A DNA stretch of 13,899 bases. It comes from Deltaproteobacteria bacterium. Lineage in GTDB: Bacteria; Desulfobacterota; Desulfuromonadia; Desulfuromonadales; BM103. Shown here in pieces: positions 1 to 7,100 of this stretch (the stretch's first letter is position 1; each line of letters begins with the position of its first letter). The notes below the pieces were generated by a model. That model made no database searches. It was not told where the DNA came from and worked only from the letters and a program-made list of their open reading frames with translations. The stretch covers positions 1-13,899 of the forward strand of contig SBFN01000140.1 of NCBI GenBank assembly GCA_006226895.1, written 5' to 3'. A program made the translations under genes and the position numbers.

Positions 1-279
1 ATGATTCTGCTCTCTAACGCAAACAAGACGCTGGCCAAAATTTTATTCTGGGGAAAAATAATAAGACAGCGTAAACAGCTGCGTAAAATGGATGACTATC
101 TGCTGAAAGACATAGGTGTAAGTCGTGTAGAAGCAGATCGTGAAGCGAATCGCAAGTTTTGGGATCACTCACCAGTGGTCGATGAATCTCTCCAAAGACG
201 AACAGATACGACTTTAGCCATATCATCTTCTAAGAAAAACACAGCTTCAAACCTTCTATTCCACAAAGCTCAGGAATAA
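1..279 (+). CDS. DUF1127 domain small basic protein
   Basis: Small protein of 92 residues. Residues about 22-54 carry the DUF1127 signature: a basic helix rich in R/K/Q, then LKDIGVSRVEADREANRKFW, close to the family pattern of D-x-G-x-S-R-x-E followed by basic residues and FW. Proteins of this family are usually short; some have been linked to RNA binding and to phosphate or carbon metabolism, but the role of this one cannot be told from sequence. The C-terminal 38 residues are polar and not conserved in any way I recognise. The ATG is the first base of the window, so a ribosome binding site cannot be seen and the true start could lie upstream. Base composition is more AT-rich than the genes to the right. 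Confidence 0.75.
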   Translation: MILLSNANKTLAKILFWGKIIRQRKQLRKMDDYLLKDIGVSRVEADREANRKFWDHSPVVDESLQRRTDTTLAISSSKKNTASNLLFHKAQE

Positions 280-296
280 GCCGTTATAAAAGTTTT

Positions 297-346
297 GGTC
301 ATGAAAGATTTAGCAATGTTTGATACGTACTGAACGAGTCATGACC
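297..346. repeat. 8-bp perfect inverted repeat after the DUF1127 gene
   Basis: GGTCATGA at 297-304 is matched by its exact reverse complement TCATGACC at 339-346, with a 34-nt spacer. It begins 17 nt after the DUF1127 stop and is followed by a T-rich stretch (CTTTATTCTTTATC). It could be a weak long-loop terminator for the small gene or a protein-binding site. The long loop makes the terminator reading uncertain. Confidence 0.35.
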
Positions 347-431
347 CTTTATTCTTTATCCTCTCACATTGCTTTGGAAGCTTCAGGTTCACCCAAACGC
401 AAAATTCTTGCTAACTCTGCATTAAATGAAA

Positions 432-467
432 GGCCACCAGAGATCGCGTCCTGGTGGCCAAAATTTT
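432..467. terminator. Bidirectional hairpin terminator candidate
   Basis: GGCCACCAG (432-440) and CTGGTGGCC (451-459) form a perfect 9-bp, GC-rich stem with a 10-nt loop. On the plus strand it is followed by AAAATTTTGT. On the minus strand it is followed by TTTCATTTAAT. It could therefore stop transcripts from either side: the DUF1127 gene on the plus strand and the efflux operon, whose last gene ends 318 bases away, on the minus strand. The T-tracts are short, so efficiency is uncertain. Confidence 0.5.
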
Positions 468-776
468 GTCATCTTGAATGCCGATGTCAATAATAAGCGG
501 TTTTCTTCTCGGAAGTCGTGACCTGTGGGATACGTCACTAAATAGCTAAACGAGTAACACCCTATTGCTCTAGAGAAACAATCCTTACTTCTTGCACCTT
601 ATTCAAATATAGACTCCGACTGATTAAAGTTAAGTGAAAGACCTCTTCAGTAGATGACATGTTTAAGGCATGGAAAACTCGATTCCCTCTGCAGTCCTGC
701 CTCCAGCCTCCCCTCGTTTTTGTCCTTGGCTGATTGTTATGGTTTTCGCGCAACACGTCTTGCGTTCAACGTCCCA

Positions 777-2051
777 TTATTTAGCCAGTGTCGGGCCACG
801 TTCAAGAACCCGTTCGATGACGACTGCCGAGAGATGCAGATCGTAGAGGGCCTTGATCCGCTCGTTGCGGGCGCGAGTCAGAAATTCCTGGGCATCCAGC
901 AGGTCGACGGTGGTTGCGATGTTGGCCCTATAGCGGTTGTCGTTGACGCGGTAGTTCTCTTCGGCTTGAAGCTCTGCTGTTTCAGCTGTGGCCAGGTTTC
1001 TTTCGGAGACGCGGAAGGCTTCGAGGGCCGTCTGCAGTTGCAGGGTCAACTCATCTTCAGTTGCCTTGACCTCCTTTTGCCTGGCGCGGATCTCGTGCTC
1101 ACGTCCGACCAATTCATAACGGGTGTCAAAGCCGCTGAAAAGTGTCCAGGATGCTTGCAGAATAGCTTTTGATTCGCTGTCGTAATCATTGTCGCTGGTT
1201 TGTGGCAAACCATGATTGCCGAATCTGTCGTAGCTTAAGACCAGGTCGACTTCTGGAAGAAGGTCGCCTCGTACAGCTTTCCTGCCGGCCTTCTGAGCAT
1301 CAAGCAGGCTATACAGGAATTTCAGCTCGCTGCGTCTGGCGAACATCTCATGGCTCAGCTCTTCTTCTGGTTCCGGCTCTACAGGCCCCACGGTGAGGTC
1401 TGAAAGGGTCTCCTTCTCATCAAGGGGGCGGCCCATGGTCCTCGCCAGGGTTTTTCGGGCAATGCCGAAGCGGCCCTTGGCTACCTCCAGGACTTGTTGT
1501 GCAGTAGCCATCTCCACGTCGACGCGCAACAGGTCATTGCGTGCAAGCAACCCCTGGTCCAGCCGCAATTGTGTTTCGTTGCGCTGTTTCTCGAGCAACT
1601 CAACGCTCTTGCTTTCTGTCTCTACCGTACGTTTGGTACGAAGAACTCCAATATAGGCCTCTTTGACCTCAAGAATGACGTCCGCAACGATGCTCTGGTA
1701 TTTGTAGTTTGCTGCCGAGGCCAGGTGTTTGGCCTCCTGTAAACTGAACCAGTCGCTGCCGCCATTGAACAGATTGTAGCTGGCGCTGGTTTCGGCCAGG
1801 CTCAGCTCCTGGCTGTCTAAGGACGGATCCCGATCTCCCCTCCAGTAGCTGTAGTTTGCGTCAATCTGTGGCCAGAAGGGCGCTTCAGCTTGATCGGAGC
1901 GGGCGACTGCTGCACTCTCGAGTTCGAAAAATTGTTGTATCTGCGGATTATGCTGCAAGGCATCGTTGACAGCCTGGTCAATGGTGAGTGCTTGTACCGG
2001 ATTCGGGTTTACGCTCAGCAATGCCAGTCCGATGATAAGCAGGATTCTCAT
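777..2051 (-). CDS. TolC-family outer membrane efflux channel
   Basis: Outer membrane factor of 424 residues, a typical length for the TolC/OEP family, which forms a trimeric outer-membrane barrel and periplasmic alpha-helical tunnel. A signal peptide occupies residues 1-21 (hydrophobic LLIIGLALL core, cleavage likely after VQA). Two OEP repeats follow, about residues 22-205 and 230-415, rich in long heptad-like helices (LRLDQGLLARNDLLRVDVEMA in the first, NYRVNDNRYRANIATTVDLLDAQ in the second). These are hallmarks of the family, with the typical 'G..t..dlLdaq' turn. Its start overlaps the stop of the RND gene as ATGA (2048-2051), so translation is coupled. It is the last gene of the tetR-MFP-RND-TolC operon and would be the exit duct for that pump. 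No lipobox cysteine is seen at the cleavage site, so it is unlikely to be an OprM-type lipoprotein. Confidence 0.93.
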   Translation of the reverse strand: MRILLIIGLALLSVNPNPVQALTIDQAVNDALQHNPQIQQFFELESAAVARSDQAEAPFWPQIDANYSYWRGDRDPSLDSQELSLAETSASYNLFNGGSDWFSLQEAKHLASAANYKYQSIVADVILEVKEAYIGVLRTKRTVETESKSVELLEKQRNETQLRLDQGLLARNDLLRVDVEMATAQQVLEVAKGRFGIARKTLARTMGRPLDEKETLSDLTVGPVEPEPEEELSHEMFARRSELKFLYSLLDAQKAGRKAVRGDLLPEVDLVLSYDRFGNHGLPQTSDNDYDSESKAILQASWTLFSGFDTRYELVGREHEIRARQKEVKATEDELTLQLQTALEAFRVSERNLATAETAELQAEENYRVNDNRYRANIATTVDLLDAQEFLTRARNERIKALYDLHLSAVVIERVLERGPTLAK

Positions 2052-5000
2052 GATGCGCTCTCCTTGCCAGGCTTACGTTTCTCCATGCGGATTACAAAGA
2101 TCAAGATGGCCGGAATCACAAAAACGGTGAAGATGGTTGAAACGGCCAGGCCGCCAAGAATGACGCTGCCAAGTCCCCGGTAGAGCTCCGAACCGGCCCC
2201 TGGGATCAGCACCAGCGGCAGCATGCCGCAAATGCTGGTGGTGGCACTCATGTAGATCGGCCGCAGACGGCTACGGGTTGATTCGAGTACTGCCTCACGG
2301 TAATCCATGCCGTTGTCATGGAAGTTATTCAGCGCCTGATGGACGATCAGGATGGCGTTATTGACCACGACGCCGATCAGGATGACGAAGCCGAGCATGG
2401 TCAGCACGTCCATCGGTTGCGGGGTGATGAAGATATTCATCAGCTTCAGGCCTATAAAACCGCCCGCACCTGCCAGCGGCACGGTGAGCATAATGATCAT
2501 CGGGTAGATGAAGTTGCCGAACAGCGAGGCCATCAGAAGGTACGCGATCAAAATCGCCAGAAGGAAATCCCACTGCAGAACCTCTCGGGTTTCTACTAAT
2601 TTTTCTGCGGCTCCGCTCATTTCAACCTTTAGCCCTTCAAGTAGCCCCATCTCCTTAACTTGAGGAATGATCTGCTGGTCGATTATTTCCATGGCGGCCT
2701 GCAGTTCTATGGATTTCGGTGGAGTCACCTGCAGGGTCACAGTCCGTTCGCGTTCCAGGTGACGGATTAGCGCCATGCCAGTGGTTTCCTGCAGTGAAGC
2801 GAGCGAGGAAACCGGCATCAGCTTGCCGCTTGGGGTCGCCAGCGTTGCTTGAAAGAGGGCTTGAGGAGTCGGAATCTCCTGATCGGAGGCTTTCAGGATC
2901 AGGTCAATTTTCTTCTTGCCTTCCTGTTTGAAGTCTCCGACCACCCGACCGTCCATCAATACATCGAGGGATGTTCCCAGATCTCGTGTGCTCATGCCGT
3001 TGGCCTTGAGCCGGTCGCGGTCGGGGATGATGCGCACCTCGGGGTAGGTCAGTTCAATCGATGGCACCGGCCGAACCTGGCTGTGTTCTATCTCGCTGCG
3101 GATCATGCCGAATATGGTGCCGGAGGCGGCGACAATTTGGTTCAGATCGTTGCCGGTAACGTTCAGTTTGATTGCTCGCCCCTCACCAAGGCCGCTTTCA
3201 AACACCCCTGGCTGCAGGCTGACACCGTACATCCCGGGAATGCTGTAGATCAGTTTAGTGAAGAAAGGCAGCAGTTCGCCCGCCTTGTCAAAGTGCTCAC
3301 TGATCGCTCCGGCGATCATGAGTCGGTCGGCGCCGACGTAGAACATATTTTTGATTGCCGGCACTCCATCGACATCGGCGCCGATATGAGGTTCTGCCAT
3401 ACGGTGAAATCGTTCGCCGATATCGACCCGCTCGTCAGTTGACAGGCCTGGTGGCGGCACGAGAATGTTGAGCACCAGGTTGCGGTTTCCCTGTGGCAGG
3501 TACTCCATCTTCGGAGTCAAAAAATAGACCGAAGCAATGGCTACGCCGATCAGAATGGTCAAGGTCGCTAAGCGGGTCCCCCCGTTCCGGATCGCTAGCG
3601 AGACCAGCGACATCAGACCGTTTGAGAGTTTTTTGCCAAAATCGTCAAGGAACGGCAGGTTCTTTTTGGCGCCCGATTTTTTCGCTGCAAAGAGCTTGTG
3701 TGAGAACATCGGAATCACCGAAACCGAAACGAACAGGCTTAAAGAGACGGCGGCAACTACGGCAATGGCGATGTCGCGGAACAGCTGCCCGGCTTCTTCC
3801 TGAATAAAGACGACGGGCAGGAAAACCGCTACGGTGGTGATGGTTGAGGCGAGAACTGCACCCCAGACCTCCTTGGTACCGTCAAGTGCTGCGTCAAAGG
3901 CCGTCTTGCCCATCAGTCGATGGCGGTCGATATTCTCAATGACGACGATGGCGTTGTCGACCAACATGCCGACAGCGAAAGCGATCCCGGCCAGGGAGAC
4001 GACATTGAGATTTCGGCCGAGCAGGTCGAGGAATATAAAGGTTCCGACGACGCTGATCGGGATCGCCGTGGCGACGACGATGGTGGCGCGCAGGCTACGT
4101 AAAAACAACAGCAAGACACCGATCGCCAGCAGGCCGCCGAAGATGATGTTCTGCTTGATCTGGTCTATGGCGCCGTTGATATAGAAACGTTGGTCGTAGA
4201 CCCAGTCGAGATAGAGCCCCTCCTGGTTTAATTTGTGTTCATTGAGCCAGAGGTATTTCTCCTCGGTCAGGTTGGTCATCTCCAGAATGTTGGTCCCGGC
4301 CTCAGGGCGGACGCCGATGGCAATGCCGGGGACCCCGTTCTGCAGCACTACCGAGTTTTTCTTCTCGAAGCCGGGCCTGATTTCGGCCAGGTCGCCGAGG
4401 GTTACTCTCTGCTGACCGGTGGAACGCAACACGACCTGGGCGATATCTTCGGGGGTGTTGAATTCACCGGTGGTGCGGATACGAAAGTCACGACGACCGA
4501 CACCGAGTGTGCCTGCGGAGACGTTAATGTTTTCACTCTGTATGGCTGTGATGACGTCATTAGTCGTCAGTTTGTAAGCTGCCAGCTTCTCCGCCGAGAT
4601 GATTATGTGCATCTCCTCTTCGGTGCCGCTGCCGATAAACAGATCGGAGACTCCCTTGACTCGCTCGATGTGCTGGCGAACTTCGTCTTCAAAGAAGGTT
4701 TTATAACTCTGGATCGGTTGCTCGTTACCGTCGCGTGTTTTCAGGATCATCCAGATCACAGGCGAGGCGGTGGCACCGGAGGCGTTAACCACCGGATTGT
4801 CGACGCCGGCGGGGTAGTCGGGGACTTCGTTGATCTTGTTGGAGACCCGCAGTAGCGCCTCTTCGACACTGGTGCCGACCTTAAAGCGCAGTGTGACGCT
4901 GCCGCGGCTATTGCGCGCCTCGCTCTCCATCTCGATTAGATCGGGAAGGCCTTTGAGGGTGTTTTCCTGCTCCTCAATGATTTCCCGTTCGACTTCGTAA

Positions 5001-5167
5001 GGGGTGGCACCGCGCCAGGTTGTGGTGACCTGAATTTCCGGCTCTATGACCGTCGGGCTGAGCTGGTATGGTAGACGGTTAAGGCTGATGACGCCAAACA
5101 TCAGCACCATGATGATGCCAGCTAAAACGGTGACCGGCTTGAGGATTGAAAAGCGGATGATGTCCAT
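2048..5167 (-). CDS. RND (HAE-1/AcrB-like) efflux permease
   Basis: Inner-membrane proton-driven pump of 1039 residues, the standard AcrB-family length. The N-terminus (MDIIRFSILKPVTVLAGIIM) is the usual first cytoplasmic helix and TM1, followed by a large periplasmic porter domain, a TM2-6 block from about residue 340, a second periplasmic loop, and a TM8-12 block from about residue 870. In TM4 the relay motif reads GMLVDNAIVVIEN with D404 and N405, where AcrB has two aspartates. In TM10 the motif reads GVVVNNAILIV with N936 at the place of the AcrB lysine. These substitutions point to a branch outside the classic AcrB/MexB group. The substrate cannot be inferred. A GAGG ribosome binding site lies 6 nt before the ATG. 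It sits 82 bases after the adaptor gene and overlaps the tolC start by 4 bases. Confidence 0.95.
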   Translation of the reverse strand: MDIIRFSILKPVTVLAGIIMVLMFGVISLNRLPYQLSPTVIEPEIQVTTTWRGATPYEVEREIIEEQENTLKGLPDLIEMESEARNSRGSVTLRFKVGTSVEEALLRVSNKINEVPDYPAGVDNPVVNASGATASPVIWMILKTRDGNEQPIQSYKTFFEDEVRQHIERVKGVSDLFIGSGTEEEMHIIISAEKLAAYKLTTNDVITAIQSENINVSAGTLGVGRRDFRIRTTGEFNTPEDIAQVVLRSTGQQRVTLGDLAEIRPGFEKKNSVVLQNGVPGIAIGVRPEAGTNILEMTNLTEEKYLWLNEHKLNQEGLYLDWVYDQRFYINGAIDQIKQNIIFGGLLAIGVLLLFLRSLRATIVVATAIPISVVGTFIFLDLLGRNLNVVSLAGIAFAVGMLVDNAIVVIENIDRHRLMGKTAFDAALDGTKEVWGAVLASTITTVAVFLPVVFIQEEAGQLFRDIAIAVVAAVSLSLFVSVSVIPMFSHKLFAAKKSGAKKNLPFLDDFGKKLSNGLMSLVSLAIRNGGTRLATLTILIGVAIASVYFLTPKMEYLPQGNRNLVLNILVPPPGLSTDERVDIGERFHRMAEPHIGADVDGVPAIKNMFYVGADRLMIAGAISEHFDKAGELLPFFTKLIYSIPGMYGVSLQPGVFESGLGEGRAIKLNVTGNDLNQIVAASGTIFGMIRSEIEHSQVRPVPSIELTYPEVRIIPDRDRLKANGMSTRDLGTSLDVLMDGRVVGDFKQEGKKKIDLILKASDQEIPTPQALFQATLATPSGKLMPVSSLASLQETTGMALIRHLERERTVTLQVTPPKSIELQAAMEIIDQQIIPQVKEMGLLEGLKVEMSGAAEKLVETREVLQWDFLLAILIAYLLMASLFGNFIYPMIIMLTVPLAGAGGFIGLKLMNIFITPQPMDVLTMLGFVILIGVVVNNAILIVHQALNNFHDNGMDYREAVLESTRSRLRPIYMSATTSICGMLPLVLIPGAGSELYRGLGSVILGGLAVSTIFTVFVIPAILIFVIRMEKRKPGKESAS

Positions 5168-5249
5168 GTCGTGCCTCGGTCTGTTCTTCTTTGTTAGTCG
5201 CGTCTCTTAAAATCTGGAAACCCGAGGTTGCGTCCCGGAAGGTTCAAGG

Positions 5250-6314
5250 TCAAAATCGGACAGGCTGGCCGTCGCGAATGCGTTCGTTGCCTTTGATCAC
5301 TACTTGCTGTCCTGCTTCAAGGCCTGTTCCGGTGACTGCTACGAGCATCCCCTGATACCCCTCAACCTGCACCGGGATCATCTTCGCTGTTCCCTCAGCG
5401 GCGAGAAAAATGACGTCACGACCGAATTGGTTGATCACTGCATCGCGTGGCACCAGAAGCCCCTCGACCGCTGCTGCTGTAGGCAGTATGGCAGTTGCTT
5501 CCATGCCCTCAAACAAGGCGGGATCGTGGTCCAGCTTGAATTTAGCGGTGAAGGTTCGGGTGGCCAGGTCCCCCTTTGGAACCAGAGTCATATACGATGC
5601 CTCACGTGGTGCTCCGGCGATCGTGACGCTGACTACGCGGCCAGGTTTCAGGTAATGGATCAGAGTGGCCGGGATGTCGACCCGAACCTCCAGGGTGCTA
5701 TTGTCGGCGATGGTGGCAACGGAGCCTCCAGTTTTGACCCACTCCCCTGCCTCTACCAGGCTCTCGATAATCATGCCGTCAAAAGGGGCGCGAACCGTCT
5801 TTTTCTTTTGTTCCAGAAGCAGGCGGTCCAGGCGTGCATTGAGAACCGTTGATTGTTTCTGTAAACGGTTGACCCTGGTGCCATAGGACTCGTATTCAGA
5901 TGTTGCAATCGAGTCCTCCTGGTGAAGGGCCTCAATTCTTTTGTAGTCCCTTTGTGCCTGTTCCAGTTCAACAAGGTTCTGTTCGTAAACGGCTCTTGTT
6001 CCGGCAATTTCGGTTGACATCAGGTCGTCGTCAAGCCGTACCAGGCGGTCGCCGGCTTTGACCTCCTGACCGTCATCGCTATAGACCTGACGAACGATGC
6101 CATCAACCTCGGCAGCAACGTCTGCCGTGCGTGAAAAATAGAGTGTGCCGACGAATGTTGCTGTTGGTGTCGCCTTGCCTACGACAATCTCTGCAGTGGT
6201 GACCAGCATCGGTGGCGGGCCGCCTGCCGGCTTCTTTTTCTCTTCAGCTATGACGTTGCCGCCTGTTAACGTCAGGCTCAAGCCTGCCAGGACGATGCAG
6301 ATGATTTTACGCAT
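5250..6314 (-). CDS. Periplasmic adaptor (membrane fusion protein) of the RND pump
   Basis: HlyD/AcrA-family adaptor of 354 residues that bridges the RND permease and the TolC channel. A signal peptide spans residues 1-23 (MRKIICIVLAGLSLTLTGG, cleavage after VIA); no lipobox is evident, so it is probably periplasmic rather than lipid-anchored. The first half of the lipoyl-like domain is at about 66-97 (AEVDGIVRQVYSDDGQEVKAGD), a short alpha-helical hairpin follows at about 98-172, and the second lipoyl half begins at VRAPFDGMI (174-182). Beta-barrel and membrane-proximal domains complete it. The start at 6314 is chosen because a GGGAG site (6323-6327 on the minus strand) lies 8 nt upstream and a signal peptide begins there. 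A longer in-frame reading back to 6488 would run inside tetR. The first 8 bases overlap the end of tetR. Confidence 0.93.
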   Translation of the reverse strand: MRKIICIVLAGLSLTLTGGNVIAEEKKKPAGGPPPMLVTTAEIVVGKATPTATFVGTLYFSRTADVAAEVDGIVRQVYSDDGQEVKAGDRLVRLDDDLMSTEIAGTRAVYEQNLVELEQAQRDYKRIEALHQEDSIATSEYESYGTRVNRLQKQSTVLNARLDRLLLEQKKKTVRAPFDGMIIESLVEAGEWVKTGGSVATIADNSTLEVRVDIPATLIHYLKPGRVVSVTIAGAPREASYMTLVPKGDLATRTFTAKFKLDHDPALFEGMEATAILPTAAAVEGLLVPRDAVINQFGRDVIFLAAEGTAKMIPVQVEGYQGMLVAVTGTGLEAGQQVVIKGNERIRDGQPVRF

Positions 6315-6951
6315 GGTTTTGGCTCCCGATTCCGCGTAGGGAAAATTGTGTGATGTGTTGAACAGTGTCTTCGATAAAGGTCTGGTTCTGTTCCGCAGGC
6401 CTGATGCCTTTGAGAACTTCGCGCGCCCGTATAAAGTGCAGGACCTGCCCGGTGATGCTGCTGATGCAGCGGGAAATGTGATCTCCATGGAGCTCGGGAC
6501 AGGTTTTCATGATGATTTTTTGGAAGGCCTGCTGGATCGGTATTACCAGTCGTTCCGCAACAAGGTCGCTGGCGATTGCATCGGGGGCCATCTCCCGGTA
6601 GATAATCTGCAGGAAGCGGTCACTGTCTGGCGATGAAAAATGTGCGTCGAAAAAGCTGTAAATGTAGCTGTATAGAATTTGCTCAAGAGTTACCTCTGAA
6701 TGGCGCTCGTCAAGATTTTTCAAGAGCTCAAGTTTCTCGAGCGTAATGCTGTCCAGACGTTGCTTGAGAACCTCCCGGTAGAGGCTGATCTTGCCGTTAA
6801 AGTGATAGTTGACCGCAGCGACATTGGCGCCCGAAGCCTCGGTAATCTGACGAATGCTGACGCCTTCGAAGCCGTGAGCGAGAAAGAGCTCTTCTGCGTG
6901 CTTAAGCAGTAAGGCTCTGGTGTCTTTGTTTTGTCTATTGCAATCTCTCAT
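6307..6951 (-). CDS. TetR-family repressor, CecR-like, of the efflux operon
   Basis: Transcription factor of 214 residues. The N-terminal TetR domain covers about residues 10-55, with the helix-turn-helix at 31-51 (VSIRQITEASGANVAAVNYHF) and the typical NYHFNGK boundary. The C-terminal ligand-binding half (about 85-200), with the LQIIYREM segment followed by a helical VIPIQQAF region, resembles the DUF1956 domain of CecR-type repressors; that sub-assignment is moderate. It is the first gene of the operon and overlaps the adaptor gene by 8 bases, so it most likely represses its own operon until a pump substrate binds. No ribosome binding site precedes the ATG: the palindromic operator ends only 5 bases upstream, and the predicted transcription start is almost at the ATG. 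The start is therefore either leaderless or slightly misplaced, though no other ATG fits and an in-frame stop lies 12 bases upstream of the ATG. Confidence 0.92.
   Translation of the reverse strand: MRDCNRQNKDTRALLLKHAEELFLAHGFEGVSIRQITEASGANVAAVNYHFNGKISLYREVLKQRLDSITLEKLELLKNLDERHSEVTLEQILYSYIYSFFDAHFSSPDSDRFLQIIYREMAPDAIASDLVAERLVIPIQQAFQKIIMKTCPELHGDHISRCISSITGQVLHFIRAREVLKGIRPAEQNQTFIEDTVQHITQFSLRGIGSQNHA
6323..6327 (-). promoter_or_regulatory. Ribosome binding site that fixes the adaptor start
   Basis: GGGAG on the minus strand, 8 nt before the ATG at 6314 and inside the 3' end of tetR. It supports this start over the upstream in-frame extension and suggests coupled translation of repressor and pump. 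Confidence 0.6.
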
Positions 6952-6956
6952 TGAAT

Positions 6957-6979
6957 CAATGTTTTAAACATTGTTTAAA
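6957..6979. promoter_or_regulatory. Palindromic operator for the TetR repressor
   Basis: Two overlapping perfect inverted repeats are seen. CAATGTTT (6957-6964) and AAACATTG (6966-6973) flank one base. TTTAAAC (6963-6969) and GTTTAAA (6973-6979) flank three bases. Taken together they form a row of related half-sites on the tetR promoter. This position and symmetry are typical of autoregulatory TetR operators; binding itself is inferred. Confidence 0.7.
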
Positions 6980-6989
6980 TATCTGTCAA
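6961..6989 (-). promoter_or_regulatory. Sigma-70-type promoter of the efflux operon
   Basis: On the minus strand a perfect -35 TTGACA (6984-6989) is followed by a 17-nt spacer and the -10 TAAAAC (6961-6966, four of six consensus bases). The -10 lies wholly inside the operator, so bound repressor would block the polymerase. Transcription would start near 6954, about 3 bases before the tetR ATG. Confidence 0.6.
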
Positions 6990-7029
6990 GCAAGGAATTA
7001 AATGGTCTCTTGGTGCTAGCGTCTGAAAC

Positions 7030-7072
7030 AGAAACGCCTCGAGCAATGCATAGGCATAGTCGAGGCGTTTCT
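7030..7072 (-). terminator. Strong hairpin terminator of the prmA-rsmE cluster
   Basis: AGAAACGCCTCGA (7030-7042) and TCGAGGCGTTTCT (7060-7072) form a perfect 13-bp stem around a 17-nt loop that itself contains an ATGC/GCAT pair. On the minus strand the stem is followed by GTTTCAGAC, with the Us of TTTCT inside the stem base. It lies 28 bases after the zinc-ribbon gene stop and 40 bases before the tetR -35, so it separates the two co-oriented operons. Confidence 0.7.
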
Positions 7073-7100
7073 TCAACTGAAGTGCTATCCGCTGTTTTGA

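Larger units (their letters stand above)
280..776. other. AT-rich intergenic stretch without a convincing gene
   Basis: Between the DUF1127 stop and the tolC stop on the opposite strand lie about 500 bases. They hold the inverted repeat at 297-346 and the hairpin at 432-459. The only short open frames (for example 341-493 on the plus strand, about 50 codons) have no ribosome binding site and no recognisable motif. I saw no tRNA-like fold, promoter of good quality or mobile element. The stretch is visibly more AT-rich than the efflux genes, particularly between 280 and 420 and between 540 and 660. Confidence 0.6.

Noticed and set aside
341..493. Short plus-strand frame of about 50 codons after the DUF1127 gene
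   Set aside because: No ribosome binding site, no recognisable motif, and it runs through the hairpin at 432-459.
748..765. Small stem CGCAA/TTGCG just after the tolC stop as a terminator
   Set aside because: Only 5 bp and not followed by a T-run on the minus strand.
654..1172. Plus-strand open frame of 172 codons
   Set aside because: Lies mostly antisense to the clear TolC-family gene, with no ribosome binding site and no recognisable domain.
2849..3442. Plus-strand open frame of 197 codons inside the RND region
   Set aside because: Entirely antisense to the RND permease, whose motifs are intact; its amino-acid pattern is a codon shadow.
4235..4855. Plus-strand open frame of 206 codons
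   Set aside because: Antisense to the RND permease porter domain; no motif or start signal.
6315..6488. N-terminal extension of the adaptor protein
   Set aside because: The extra 58 codons lie inside tetR in another frame and would bury the signal peptide; ATG 6314 has a ribosome binding site and a signal peptide.
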